Part shown: positions 1-48,179 of the stretch, one piece after another
Layout of the letters: each line of letters opens with the position of its first letter
Position numbering within the stretch: the stretch's first letter is position 1
Assembly: GCF_000247695.1 (NCBI RefSeq)
Contig: NW_004624743.1
Coordinates: forward strand, 1,340,113-1,404,112
Origin: Heterocephalus glaber
Lineage: Eukaryota > Chordata > Mammalia > Rodentia > Bathyergidae
Direction: 5' to 3'
Length of the DNA stretch: 64,000 bases
Made by a program: the position numbers and the translations under genes
Notes under the pieces: model-generated
The model's database searches: none
What the model was told of the DNA's origin: nothing
The model's input: the letters and a program-made list of their open reading frames with translations, nothing else

Positions 1-23
1 ACCCCGGGGGCCGGGGCCTGCAG
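1..23 (+). other. ZFYVE16: Possible end of ZFYVE16 non-coding exon 1
   Basis: The first 20 bases are almost pure G+C and are followed by CAG then GTGCGAGT, a good splice donor at position 24, after which the sequence becomes ordinary AT-rich intron. This fits the 3' edge of a CpG-island first exon of ZFYVE16, whose ATG exon begins with an acceptor at 6761-6762. The promoter would lie to the left of the window. This is inference from base composition and one donor only. Confidence 0.4.
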
Positions 24-365
24 GTGCGAGTATTGCACACTGTGCTGTGCTCGTCGTTGTGAGAGGCCAGGCCCCAAGTTTCATGCTAAATTAATCTTTA
101 CGTTTAAAGATTAATTTGTTGATCTGATAGGTTATCATTTATTCATTGGAACTTGCCTTGTTGGTAGAAGCTTAATGGTTTGATCCAATAGAATTAATCC
201 CCCCATATTAAATTACATAGTGGTAAAAGATGAAAATTATAGGAAGGAATAAGGAAGAGTAGTCATAATTCCAGCATGTAATCAACCGCTGCTAGTATCT
301 TAGTTTTTCTCCCTTCGTTTTCTCTTTCTTGCTTCCCTTTCTTTGCCTCCCACACACTCAGTCCT

Positions 366-460
366 TTTTATTTTTTGAGACAGTGTTGGCTAAGTTGCCC
401 GAGTGGCTTTCACCTTGTGATCCTTCTGCCTCCGCTTCCTGACTAGCTGGAGCATGTTCT
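366..460 (-). repeat. B1-like SINE fragment
   Basis: ttttttgagacagtgttggc through tgcctccgcttcctgactag resembles a diverged - strand B1. Confidence 0.6.
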
Positions 461-792
461 TAATTAAGTTGATAAGCTCTTATGTACATACAGTTGAAGG
501 GTTTGTTTTCCCTGTTTTTAAAATCCTCAAACCTACCTTTGTTGTTTTTTTATTATACAAGTAGTACATGAACAAAAATCTTTTGAAATAGTTACACTAC
601 CGATAAAGCTAAATTCCCATTCAATTATTATACCTAATCATAGTGTTGTATACTGTGATAATGCACTTCGTTAAACTTTATGATTGAGGATAATCATTTT
701 AAAAACTATTGAGAGCAAAAGAATTTCTATTCCCTAATGAAGCATATTTACCATTTTGGAAATAAAACTCAGCAAATTAAAAATAATGATAG

Positions 793-872
793 GGCCGGGG
801 ATTTAGCTCAGTGGTTTCACCGTCTTCTGCGCAAGCGTAAGGACCGGATTTCGATCCCCAGTACCAAAAAAA
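793..872 (+). repeat. ID-type SINE
   Basis: A complete tRNA-derived element: tagctcagtgg A box, gatttcgatcc B-box region, ending gtacc plus a short A-tail. Confidence 0.85.
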
Positions 873-984
873 TGATAAACCCACTAAATATTGAATGCAT
901 TTTTATATGTAAGCACATATTCAATTTAAAAGAAACTGCCAAACTTTTAAAAATTACTTTTTAATTAGTGCATGTTTGTGGTAC

Positions 985-1250
985 ATAATAATAACATTCA
1001 TCTTGGAGAATTGTACATACACATCCGGCATCTGGTCCTTTTCCCTCCCCACTCCCTTCTTCACCGGGTGCCTTTCCTCTTCAGAGTCTACGACGTTTCC
1101 TACCACGGCTCTTTTATTTTGCTCTTTCAATTATGCATCAGATCGCTCAGAGAAACCATGTGATATTTAATCTTCTTTGATTTATTTCACTTAGTATTAT
1201 GGTCTCAAAATCCACCCATTTTCCTACAAATATAAATACTTTTTCACTAA
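985..1250 (-). mobile_element. L1 3'-end fragment
   Basis: Pyrimidine-rich L1 3' UTR-like sequence followed by tgatttatttcacttagtat and tatggtctcaaaatccaccc, also found in the L1 pieces at 38370 and 55785. Confidence 0.5.
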
Positions 1251-2714
1251 AAAATAACCATATCTTAAAAAGCAAAATTTAAGGGTAAGGGTGGCATTGT
1301 TTTACATTTAGGCAAATCACTTTATTGTCTGGCTTTGTAGAAAACAGCTGAATTGTCCTTTTTGCTCTTCTGTTCAGTCTGGGCTGCTGTTGTGTTGAGG
1401 TTGGCACATGTAAGGAAAACCCACCTTTGCATGGCTGTATAGTTGGAGCGAGGTCCTGGGGACCTGAATTGCTCTTGAGAGCTTTCCAGGGGTCCCCCAA
1501 CTACAGTCTGAGGAGCTGATTCAACATTCTCAAATTAACGTGCTGTTTACACTTACACTGTGAGAAGCATTGCCACATTGAAAGTTCTTTGGCTTATGTT
1601 CTGCCCGGATGCTATTGTTTCTCTAATGTTAGATCAGAGACTGTGTCATTTTATTTTATTTTGTTTCATTTGTATTTTGATAGACCATAGACATAAATGC
1701 TACTTTTGGTGCCTGTATAATTTTCTGTTGTGTCCCAATGTTGATATTTAGATTTTTTTTCACCCAATGATTTGGTAAAATACCTTTGCATGCTTATTTT
1801 CAGTGGTTTTGAATTATTTTCTTAAATTTCCAAAAAGAGAATTACTAGAGCAAATATTAGAAATCTTTTTAAGGCCACTCTTACATATTGTCGCATTGTT
1901 TTCAATGTGAGAAGTTATATCGGTTTATTTTCTGTTGTCTTGAGATGCCTTTAAAAATCACATCCTTGCCAACATTGAGTAGTTTTCTTATTAAAAAACA
2001 AAAACTTTACCTTTCAATGTAGTAGCGAACAGATGTGCATTGAACACTTTTACATGATCTGACTGGCCTTGTAGATGTTATAGGTTTTTATTATCTTTTA
2101 TGTTGTAAGGAGACATACTATAAGGAAAAGAACAGTTATTTTTCCTGTTTACAAAAATATATGCTTATCTGTAAAAGTAGGACATATATAAAGACATACA
2201 AAGTACCTTTGAGAGGTTTGCATACTCCTGTTCTCTGACATAAAACATTATTAACAGTTTATTTTGTTCTTCCATATTTTTCCCTTTGCTTTTGCTAATA
2301 GTATTTTTAACTTATTTGTAAAAATGTGCTTATACAGTGCATAAAATGCATTGGATATTTTTCTGTAGAAGTACATGTCAGTATGAGCAAAGCTTTGTTG
2401 CTTTGACTTTGCTTTTGTAGGGCTGGGCAGGTGTCTTGCTGTTGAGCTCTGTCTGCAGGCCCAGAGTGGCTTTGGGAACATGGGATCTTTAGTCCACTGA
2501 TGTTGGGCTCCTCTCTGTTCTCCTAGGTGGGCTCATCCATTGCAGCCGCATGTTGCCTGTTTCCAAATCTGTACCTGTCTCAGCTTCTCTCCTGCTTTCC
2601 AGTTCCTCTCCAGAGCTCCTTGGTCCTCTCCTGTATGTGCAGCCCCACCCCTTCTTTCTGGACCTCCCAGTTGAATGTCAGATCTCATGATAACATTGTA
2701 TTCTCTAATTTTCT

Positions 2715-2805
2715 TTCTTTTTTTTTTTTTTGTACTGTGGATCAAACTTGAATCCTTGCTCTTGCAGGGCAGGCGGCAGAACCACTGAGCTAAATCCCTG
2801 GCCCT
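2715..2805 (-). repeat. ID-type SINE
   Basis: A complete element on the - strand, flanked by a 15-bp duplication attctctaattttct (2700-2714 and 2806-2820). Confidence 0.9.
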
Positions 2806-3084
2806 ATTCTCTAATTTTCTGATCACTTCTCCCTATTTTTCATTCCTTTTTCTATTTTCTAGAGTATTTTCTCAACCTTTTTTTTTATGCTGAGGATCAA
2901 CTTTATTTTCTCACACCATGATTGGATTTTTGATTTGATAGTAGTTCTAGATTTACAGAATTATGGCAAAGATAACACAGAGTTTCCAGATATTCACATT
3001 TGGTTAATTTTAACATCTTACATTACTATGGTACATTTGTCATGATTAGTGAACCAATATTCATTTGCTCTTTTCTCTTTATGC

Positions 3085-3256
3085 AGTATGAGGGGGTCAA
3101 ACCCAAGGGCACTCTGTCACTGAGCTACATTTCCATCCCTTTTTATTTTTATTTTGAGATGGGATCTCGCTAAATTGCCCAGGTAGGGTCCTGTGATCCT
3201 CCTGCCTCAGTCTCCCTCAGTGCCTAGATTCCAGGTGTGCACTACCACATCCAACT
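3085..3256 (-). repeat. B1+ID dimer SINE
   Basis: An ID half then a B1 half on the - strand (gagatgggatctcgctaaat ... gtgcactaccaca). Confidence 0.75.
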
Positions 3257-3981
3257 AAGTCAATATGAACTAAAGTCCAGCTTTGTTCACGTTTCCTCAG
3301 TTTTCCCCTAATAGATCTTCTCTGTTCCCAGACCCACATTCTGCTCCAAGATACCACATTACATAAATTTTCAAATCAAGTGGGTAAATGCCTAGTAGCC
3401 TGGGAACTGGGTTGTATAGTAAGACTATTTAGTTTCCTAAGAGACTGCCAGACTGTTTTCTAAAGTGCTAAACCATTTTGCATTCCCACGAGCAACAAAT
3501 GAGTTTTCTATGGCATCCTGGCAGCTCTTGGTATTGTCATTTTGAGGGATTTTAGACATTCTGATAGATGTGAGGTATTATCTGCTCAATCTGCAGTTCC
3601 CTAAAGAAAAGTGATGTTGAGCATTTTTCATATTCTTGTGTGCCATCTCTATGTCCTGGGGATATGTCTTTTCAGAACTTGCCTTCTCTTTTCCTTCAGC
3701 CCTGCTGGGACTCAGACCCAGGGTCTAATCAAGCGCTCCCCCGTGGAGGTCACCCCAGTCCCTTGCCCATTTAGGGTTTCCTATTGTCGAATTTTAGCTC
3801 TTTGTAGATTTTGGATACAAGTCCTCCATTGTGCATATGTTTTGCAAATGTCTTCCAGTCTGTGGCTTGTCTTCTCATCCTCTCAACAGTGTCTTCACAC
3901 AGCAGTTGGTGCTGCTGCTGCTGCAGTGCTGGGAGGCCTCCATAAGATATTACTCACCAGCTCTTTTCTCATGGTTTATGG

Positions 3982-4173
3982 CAGTGATAGGGAATCTTTT
4001 AGAGACCGAGAGCCCAAACTACAACCCCGAACCTATTTATTCAACACAAAGTGCCAACACTGCAATTGAACCTAAATATTGAGGTTTTAGTTTAGAAAAA
4101 TCAACCTGTACATTAACATCTTTTGTCTTAAAAGAAAAACACAGTAACGTATGCCATAGATTTGCCGCCACTG
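3982..4173. mobile_element. Non-autonomous hAT-type transposon with perfect 8-bp target duplication
   Basis: A 192-bp element starts CAGTGATAGGGAATC and ends with the inverse of CAGTGGCGGCAAATC, giving terminal inverted repeats of hAT type. It is flanked on both sides by gtttatgg (3974-3981 and 4174-4181), an exact 8-bp duplication as hAT transposases make. It has no coding capacity. It lies inside an older L1 fragment. Confidence 0.85.
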
Positions 4174-4802
4174 GTTTATGGTGTTGGTATATATTGAAAA
4201 ACTCATTACCAAACCTAAGGTTGTGTAGATTTTCTCCTAAGTTTTATTCAGAAAGTTTTATAATTGTTTGCATTTTGTTTAGGTCTCCTATCCATTTTGA
4301 GTTAGTATGTAAGGTGTAAGGTCTGTATTGAGGTTTATACTTTCGCATAGGGATTCCAGATTTTTTTCAGCATCCCTTGTTGAAGAGACCACCTTTTCTT
4401 TATTAAAATGCCTTAGCATCTTTGGGAAAGAGAAGTTGGTCTGCTTCTGGAGTCTTGTTTCACCATTTCTTTCTTTTCTCTCTGAGAATATTCTGAAAGT
4501 TTTCTCCTGCTTCCTACATTGTCTCTTCTAATACCTTCTGTTACCGCCCTGGTGCCTGTGCTTTACGCACTATTGGGTATAAACACAGGTCAGTGGAAAT
4601 GAAGGGCTGTACTCCACTGAATGAGGGTGCTGTGCCTTGTTGCCCAGAGCACCCCGAAGTGTGCCTGTTGCTCCAAGTTCACTGCCTGCCTTGCCACTGC
4701 TCCTTTGGAAATTGACCTCTATCTCACTCCCTGCTCTTTGTTTGGGGTTCAGTAGCTTCACTATAGTGTGTCTTGGTGTGCATTTTTCTTTTTTCTTTCT
4801 TT

Positions 4803-4886
4803 CTTTTTTTTTGGTACCAGGGATCAAACTCGGGACCTTGCGCTTGCAAGGCAGGCGGTGGAACCACTGAGCTAAATCCCTGGCCC
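4803..4886 (-). repeat. ID-type SINE
   Basis: A complete - strand element flanked by tgcatttttctt copies on both sides. Confidence 0.9.
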
Positions 4887-5120
4887 TGCATTTTTCTTTC
4901 TATTGTTTGGTATAATGTGTTTACCATGTTGAGTTTTTCATCAGTTCTGGAAAGCCTGCATGGTCTTTCAAATGAAGTTGTTTCTACTCTCTTTTCTCCC
5001 TGTGGGACTCTATTCTTGTTCTGTTTGTGTCTCTTTAACTTTTTCATATTTATTTCTTCATTTTGGGTACTATCCTCAGTAGATCTCCCAATTAGTTCCA
5101 TTCGCTCTTGAGCTCTAATC

Positions 5121-5180
5121 TTTTTTTTTTGGTATCAGGGATTGAACTCAGGACCTTTGTGCTTGCAAGGCAGGCGTGGT
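5121..5180 (-). repeat. ID-type SINE, 5'-truncated
   Basis: Only the 3' half is present. It is flanked by gagctctaatcttttt on both sides, so truncation happened at insertion. Confidence 0.85.
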
Positions 5181-5810
5181 GAGAGCTCTAATCTTTTTAA
5201 CCTGTGTATAAATCTCTGTCTCTCTCCTCTCTCCCTCCATCCTCCCTCCCACCCTCTTTTTCAGGCGAGATTGGTTCTCTTCAAGGCCTCTGTCATTTGT
5301 TATCTTTTCCCCTCTTTCCCACTCCTGTCCACCATTCAACCATTCAGTAATGTGTCTTTTCTTTGTACTTGCTGTTACACAGTTATATTGTTTTATTGTG
5401 TTTTTACAAAAGTAACAGTTTGTAACAGATTGGAAATGTAAACAAAACAAAAACCCTAGTCATTTCTCATAGACAGGATGATGAACAGTGCCGCGAAGTT
5501 CTTCTGGATTAATGTAACAGGTTATTTTCTTCTTAGGTCGTTTAACTTGTCCATCTGTGCTTGAATTTCCTACAGACATGTAGTTAGTTCTGCAGTTTTG
5601 ATTAGACTCAGGTCAGTGTAGGTAGGAGTGTTTTCGGTGGTGGTGCTCTTACACGTTTGTTTATGGGAAACCTGTCACCAGCTCAGCTCTGCTGACCTCC
5701 TCCCCACCTCCTGAATGAAGCTCCCATCAGCCTTGCCCTCTGACAGCCTTAACATACCTACTTCATTAATTGCATTAAGGATGATGAAGAAATGAGTTTT
5801 AAAATTTTAG

Positions 5811-5894
5811 GGCCGGGGACTTAGCTCAGTGGTGCCGCCGCCTGCCTCGTAAGTGCAGGGTCCTGAGTTTGATCCCCAGTACCAAAAAAAAAAA
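5811..5894 (+). repeat. ID-type SINE
   Basis: A complete + strand element, with aaaattta-like duplication at both ends. Confidence 0.88.
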
Positions 5895-6273
5895 TTTAGC
5901 ATCCTTCAGCCATTATTAATGGGAATTCTTATCCAGCCTAGGCAACTGAGCAAAACTGTGGGGGACAGGTGGACCGCAACTATTTTATTACCCTGAACTT
6001 ATGTTTTGTAAAGAAAGGGCAGGGCAGACCTTGGCCCATAATTAATAATTTTCAGAGTAATAGTTTGGTGCCCTAGCAATCCTCTAATGAACAGTGTTTT
6101 GTTTTTTGTTTTAGTGTCCTTACGATTTCTTGGGTCTTTGAAAAATCTGATTGATTTTTTTTCAGTCTTTTGTGGTCTTCATTCGTTTGATATTCAGTTG
6201 TCCTATTGAGGCCAGTGAGAGCCCTTTCAGCCTGGCCTCTGTCCCATGAGGTTATCCTATTTGTCACTGAGAG

Positions 6274-6361
6274 ATTTTTTTTTTTTTTGGTACCAGGGAT
6301 TGAACTCCGGACCTTGCACTTGCAAGCCAGGCGCTGGAACCACTGAGCTAAATCCTTGGCC
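6274..6361 (-). repeat. ID-type SINE
   Basis: A complete element with a perfect cactgagag duplication (6265-6273, 6362-6370). Confidence 0.9.
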
Positions 6362-6737
6362 CACTGAGAGGTTTTTGTAGAGTGTCTCAGGCTTAAAGGT
6401 TCATCCACTTTATGCCTCTTTTTATAAAACTTTTAGTTTTCTATGTAGTATTTTTATTTGTATGTAGTATATTTTATATTATTTTACATGTGATATTTTT
6501 AAGTATTTTAGCTTTTCATTGTGAATTCTTTGATCCATAAGTTATTTAGATAAGTGCTTTGAAATTCATAATGGCTTGTGCATGGAAAAGTTAATAGAGT
6601 TTTCCATACATAGAGTTCTTCTGCCTAAATTGTAGACTTCACAAATAAGTGCTACTAAATGTAATTTTTGTTTCTATTTCCTGTGTTTCCTAGGATGGAA
6701 TAATAGATGGTATAACATTTATATTTTAGAGAATTAA

Positions 6738-42030
<35,293 letters not shown>

Positions 42031-42612
42031 GAGGACGTACCGTGTCATGGACTGCAGCCTGATGGGTCAGAACTATCCCAGCACTGAAGGTGCTGTGCCA
42101 CAAACACTAAATGCTTGATGTTGGAACACTTAAGCTGTGCTCTTGAGGCAGAAATGGCCTGTTAAAATCACTATCGCAATATTTAAATACCTAAATGTAA
42201 AGGATCCACCATGTTTGAAGCTTTACATTACTATAAGCAGTAAAAAGACAAAGACTTCTACCTTTAAGAAATTGAGGGCCAGGGATGTAGCTCAGTGGTT
42301 CTGCTGCCTGCCTTGCAAGCACAAGGTCCTAAGTTCAATACCTGGTACCAAAAAAAAAAAAAAGTTGATAGCATTTACTATATTTCAATGTTAAGCCAAA
42401 GTATATGTACTTAGTTATACCTCTTTATGCCGAGAAAGATTTTAATGAAGACTCTTTGCACATGTAACCTTATGAAGGAAATACCTGTTTGTGTAAAAGC
42501 CAGCGAGAATACTGGCTTCTGAAGTCTGTTTAAAATGTATTTCAGTGGCACAGACCAGTTCCAATATCCTAGACCTATAATTTTTGAATAAAGCTAATAA
42601 CTTATTTGTATA
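42031..42612 (+). other. ZFYVE16: ZFYVE16 3' UTR to first strong poly(A) signal
   Basis: No further splice is needed after the stop. An AATAAA at 42587-42592 is the first strong polyadenylation signal. More AATAAA hexamers occur at 43914-43919 and 43922-43927, so a longer 3' UTR is possible. A complete sense-oriented ID SINE at 42276-42363 lies inside even the short form. Confidence 0.6.
42276..42363 (+). repeat. ID-type SINE in ZFYVE16 3' UTR
   Basis: A complete sense-oriented element between the stop codon and the first AATAAA, with a 14-A tail. Confidence 0.9.
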
Positions 42613-44300
42613 ATTGGAGTGGTGACCTATTTCCATGATTAGAGAAATTCTGATTGTTTGGATTAAAGTCAGAATTTTGCCTGTTTTCTTCTCAAATTAT
42701 TATATAAATGTATAGGTTTTTCCTGATTAAATGGGTTTTCTTAAACTAATTATGGGTGCTTCAGGATTTTGTGCTTCTATATTTAAGTACATTGTTTTTA
42801 TAGCAACATGTGATTCAGAATGTGTTTTATAAATCTTTAATAATTTATAAATACGTAATATTTTTGTATCACAGTGCATTATTTTTCCTCTTTTTTTCCA
42901 AAGTGTATCAGTGTATTTACCACTTATAGGAATGATTGACAGCAGGCCAGTTGACCTTGAAGTAGTCAGTATGTAGCAATAATTGAAGCCTGAAACAGGT
43001 TTTTTTACTTCAGTGTTAATCCTTAGAAATTTCTTGGGCCGGGGATTTAGCTCAGTGGTTCTCCCGCCTGCCTCGCAAACGCAAGGACCCAAGTTCGATC
43101 CCCGGTACCAAAAAAAAAAAAAAATGAGTATAGAAATTTCTTGGCCAGTCTGCATATTTTCATTGATACCCTGTATGAATATAATTTTTAATGAACTAAT
43201 CACTTTTGCATATTTTAAATTCTTTATGTGGTGGTTATTTTTATAACAGGCTATTTAACATAAGTTCCGTGTATTTGAAACTGTTACAGAGCTTCTTTTT
43301 TTACTTCAAATAGGAAAAAAATAAAAAGGGAACATAGCAGCCCTGTCATTTAAGTTATATAAAATCTAATCATTATTGGTTGCCTTTTTCTATCACTGTG
43401 TGGAATATATAGGGCTTTTTTTGTATCAGAAACACTGTATATCTGAAGAAAAAGAAAGTACACTAAATAACCTTGTTATAAGAGCAATAGTTATGAAACA
43501 TCTCAACTTTTAGATCACATCAAGGCTATAACTCAAGATCTGCGGGATCAGGCTAGGAGAGACCACGAAGTTTAATCCGTCCCAGCATATGGTCTGTGCT
43601 GAGTCACACCTCTAGTCCTACCCAAAGACACAGTTCGGAAGAGACGATCAGTCTGCTGGAAGTTGCTCCTGCATAAACAATGTAAAATGTTACAGATACT
43701 AAGTAAAATGACAATATATAACTTGTGAAATTTATTGAAATGCTCTGAGATAAAGACAATTGCATATCAAACTCTGTTCTCTTTATATTGTGTGTTTATT
43801 TTTTAGTGTAGTTGAAATTTCTTTGTAGTATAACTGCACAATTTAGGAATAGTGACTATACCTTAAAATAGCCAAATGGTGGAAGGCTCTTCCATGATAG
43901 GATAATAAAGTCTCTATATTCAATAAAAATTTGAATTATATTCCTAAAGTCTAGGGGCACATTTTAGAGTATTCTTTGTAGGTGTATATTTTTTATCGCA
44001 TTGCTCCTTATTAGGTCATGTTGTTCACATTGGTACTTTAAAATTTAAGGTTTTTTAAAGGTGAAGAAATAGAATGGCTCTTTTACTCCATCTACAGTGA
44101 TCTAATTTGGTCTTAGGCCTTATACTACAACTCTTTCTAAATTTTGAAATCAAAGTAAAATATAGCCCATTTGTTTTTACGTAGCTATATAATAAAAAAA
44201 ATTTGTGTCTGTTTTCACGCTATATGTAGAAGACTTTATTCGGTTTTATAGGTTGAAAAATAAAACAGTTCTTTCCCTTTTGGAGTGTAAGTATGTGAAA
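42613..44300. other. AT-rich stretch after ZFYVE16, possibly extended 3' UTR
   Basis: Apart from the ID SINE at 43036-43124 there is no recognised element. Further AATAAA signals near 43914-43927 could end a longer ZFYVE16 transcript. Confidence 0.4.
43036..43124 (+). repeat. ID-type SINE
   Basis: A complete + strand element; tagaaatttcttgg-like copies flank it. Confidence 0.9.
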
Positions 44301-44856
44301 CAAATAACAGCAGAGGTTTTGAATGCTATCACAGAGACAGGACTCGGAGTGGGTGTCTGGAACAGTCCAGGAGGATGGTCCTGCCAATAGCAAGAAGGCA
44401 GTCTGCAAGCCTACTGGACACTGGGTGCTAGGCTGTGTCACCTGGGGTGGCCTGGACTGCAGCCCAGGACAAAAAAGAGCACCTTCTAGAGTCTCGCACT
44501 ACTCACGGAGTCTCACAGGACTCAGAATATCCAGGACATGACCCAGAACTACCCGACGTGAGAAGAATTCAGGAAGCCTAAACAACTCCCCACGGAAAAG
44601 ACAAAAGTCACTTTAGAGGTTATATTATCAGAATGTTCAATTATCAGAAAAAAGACTTAAAAGTAATTTTTTTAGCACTATTGAAATAAATGAAAAGGTA
44701 AAAGTCCTTTGCATAGAAGCTATCAAAGAAACAAGCGGAAATGTTTGAACTGAAAATTTTAACATCTTATTGAGGGAGTCTCAGCAGCAGAATCAAGATG
44801 ACTGAGGAAGAAGTCAGTGAATTTGAAGCTAGATCTCGGCTGAATAACAGAAAGAA

Positions 44857-44954
44857 GTTTTGTTTTGTTTTGTTTTGTTGGTACCGGAGATCGAACTCAG
44901 GACCTTGCACTTGCGAGGCAGGCGGCAGAACAACTGAGCTAAATCTCTGGCCCC
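44857..44954 (-). repeat. ID-type SINE
   Basis: A complete - strand element with a (ttttg)n tail. Confidence 0.88.
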
Positions 44955-45266
44955 AAAAAAATTTTTTTTAAAAAATGAACATAGCAATGGGGATCTGAGA
45001 GAGAATATCACAATATCTAATGTTCATATCTTAAAGTTTTCAAAAAGAAGGGGCCAGAAAAAAGAAAAGAAAAAATGGAAACAAGGCTTTTGAAGAGGGG
45101 TCAAAGGGAAGGGAGGGAACGGGGAGAAAAAAGCAAGAGGCTGTACAGGTACACGTTCCCTGTGATGAGTGTTCACTGTGTGCATCTAAAATGTACCAAA
45201 AATGTTTTGCTTCAGCAAAGCCAAAAAGAGAAAAGAAAGATGAGAAGGAAAAACGTTTGAAGAAAT

Positions 45267-45462
45267 AATCGCTGAGCATGGCTATAATCCCAGGTAGGAG
45301 GCGAAGGCAGTGGAAGTGTGAGCGGAGCCCAGTCTGGGCAGTGCGGTGAGATTCTGCCTCAGCGTAAAGTAAAGGGGAGACCTAGCTGCGTGGCGGGCAC
45401 TTGCCTACCCTGTACGAAGCCCTGGGTTCAGTGTCCAGTACCACACACACACACACACACAA
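45267..45462 (+). repeat. B1+ID dimer SINE with (CA)n
   Basis: A diverged B1 unit, then an ID-like unit ending ccagtaccacacacacacac; the tail has become a CA repeat. Confidence 0.7.
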
Positions 45463-46156
45463 AATTGAAAACTTCCAGAAATTTAGATAAATTTAGACAT
45501 TTACATAAAATTATATTTAAAGCAGCCTGACTGACACAGGACCCCAAAATGAAAAAACAAAACACACCCAGAACACGATAATCAAATTGATGAAACCAAA
45601 TACAAAGAAATGAAGATTGTTGAAAACAAGAGGAAACTAACTGCTTTACAAGAGCAGAGATTTGGCCAGATGTGCACAGCCCTGGGTCCAGTCTTCAATG
45701 TGTGTGTGGGGAGACACACAAAGATTTGGATGTTGGCAGATTTCCCATCAGAAGCCAAGGAGGCCAAAGACAGTGGAACAACATAAAGCTTTAAGAACCC
45801 TCCAGAGTCCTTTAACCAGCAAATTCAGAAATGAAGGTGAAGTGGGACATTTTTCAGAAAGACAACTACGAGCGTAACCAGAGAGATGCTTCAAAATAAA
45901 TGTTAGGGAGGTTCATGGGGAAAGGAAATGATGGCGAAGAGGCAGAGTGGAATATACTAATATATGCCAGAATAAAAAGTGGTATGATTACCAGTGTTGA
46001 AAGATGTAATACACAGGAGAACTGCATGCTAATGAGGGGAACATTAAAGGGACCTCTATGGTGACTGAGTTTCTGTAGTTCACTTGGCAAAATATTCTGA
46101 GAATTGCCCAAACTGGTAAGTAATTATAGCAACAATTTTAAAAAATACATATATAG

Positions 46157-46745
<589 letters not shown>

Positions 46746-47080
46746 ATCCTGTGTTGTAAGGGTGGTTTTCTTAATTGAACAGGTGTCTGGCGCCTTTACC
46801 TCAGAGAAACAAGTATTTGGAGCAGATTCTCATTATACCCAGTTAATTGTGTCAGGTCTTTACTCTTCAGTGTTTTTCTTGCTGAAAGATGTGAGGTGTT
46901 GTGCAGATGTACACCCAAATGGCCAAATATTTATGAAATATTTATATTGGCTTGAAGATCCTCTAAATCACCTTGGGGACAAGATGTATCAAAATAAATG
47001 GAAGTCGGTATATGGCATTTCAGTTAAATAGCTTAAAGAAAAAAAAACCTGTATGTGTGTGCGTGCGTGTGCGCGCGAAC

Positions 47081-47194
47081 GCGCGCGGTTTTTTGTTGTT
47101 GTTGGGGGTGGGGGGATTGGTGCCGAGGATCGAACTAGGGACCTTGTGGTTGTGAGGCAGGAGGCAGAACCACTGAGCTGAATCCCTGGCCCCC
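47081..47194 (-). repeat. ID-type SINE
   Basis: A - strand element with a G/T-rich tail next to a tgtgtgcgtgcg and cgcgcg simple repeat (about 47053-47088). Confidence 0.85.
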
Positions 47195-47339
47195 AAAAAT
47201 ATATTTTTAAAACCAATATTTAAAATTTTGAAAATTCCAAATCAAAAAAATCAGAAAACAAGAATGAAAAACATAAGGAACAGAAAAAGTAATGAGAAAA
47301 TAACATCTACATCCAGCCATATCAAAAAATTACATTAAG

Positions 47340-47435
47340 GGGCCGGGGATTTAGCTCAGTGGTTTCACCACCTGCTGCGCAAGCGCAAGGACCTGAGTTC
47401 GATCCCCAGTACCAAAAAAAAAAAAAAAAAAAAAA
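47340..47435 (+). repeat. ID-type SINE
   Basis: A complete + strand element with a 22-A tail and aaattacattaa at both ends, in inverted orientation to the SINE 150 bp to its left. Confidence 0.9.
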
Positions 47436-47753
47436 TTACATTAAATGTAAACGGTCTAAATAGGACCAAAAAATGGATAAAATACAATTATTTTAATCAC
47501 TTATAATGGTACATATAGAAAGATGGGGAAAAGCACCAGGCAAACACTAAAACAAAAATGGAATGGCTATGTTGCTATCCAATAGCAAAGACTGAACAGC
47601 AAAAAAAATTACCTCTGCTGTATTACTGCATTTTAAGACAAAAGAGATAATAATCTCAGAGAGTCATTTGCCCAAAGTCACACAGCTAGGAACTCACTGA
47701 ATTGGAATTTAACAAAAAATTTTCTAGCAATTATGAATCTCCAAAAAACAAGC

Positions 47754-48175
47754 TGTATTAAGGTTACTTATTGTTTTCCTCTTATCTCATTGCTGAAACA
47801 AAATACCAAATATGCAAAGTTAAAGGGGGAGAGGTTTATTTAGCTCACAGTTTGTAGAAGTTTCAATCCATAATCACCTGGCTCCAAGACAGTAGCATGG
47901 CAGGCAGGCATTGCAGAGGAGAAACAGTTCATGGTGGGCAGACAGTAACTAAGCAACAAGAGACGACCACGGTTCTTTCTATCCCTTATATTTTATCCAG
48001 GCTACTTGGGGAGGGGGGTAGCACCCACACCCTATCCTAGTGCTCTTGATCCTAGGGTTCATTGCACCATGAATTCCAGCGTCACATCACACACTCTAGA
48101 TGCAGCCACCTCTGAAAAAGCCCCAACTATGACCACATGAGGCTTTGGAGGGACATCTAAACACAAGCTATAACA
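47754..48175 (-). mobile_element. LTR of the same family as the 61563 element
   Basis: On the - strand it begins TGTTATAGC then agatgtccctccaaagcc, closely following the LTR at 61563, and includes ctacaaactgtgagctaaat and an AATAAACC near its end. About 420 bp long. No internal region is attached, so it is a solo LTR. Flanking bases show no clear target duplication. Confidence 0.7.
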
Positions 48176-48179
48176 CTTA

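Larger units (their letters stand above)
2930..4330 (-). mobile_element. Old antisense L1 fragment
   Basis: Text such as ccattttgcattcccacgag and ttagctctttgtagattttg is typical of the L1 ORF2/3' region read on the - strand. It is split by a B1+ID dimer (about 3085-3256), an old ID (about 3690-3760) and the hAT element at 3982-4173. No intact reading frame remains. Confidence 0.6.
44560..46130 (+). mobile_element. Degraded L1/HAL1-like sequence (ORF1 region)
   Basis: Fragments such as caagatgactgaggaagaag and agtgaatttgaagctagatc are typical of a + strand L1 ORF1 region; stops are frequent. It is interrupted by an ID SINE (44857-44954) and a B1+ID dimer (45267-45462). A further L1-like piece follows at about 47440-47690. 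Confidence 0.4.

Noticed and set aside
793..872. tRNA genes, because of clear A and B boxes in many short elements
   Set aside because: The copies are dispersed, end in A-tails and have target duplications; they are tRNA-derived SINEs, not tRNAs.
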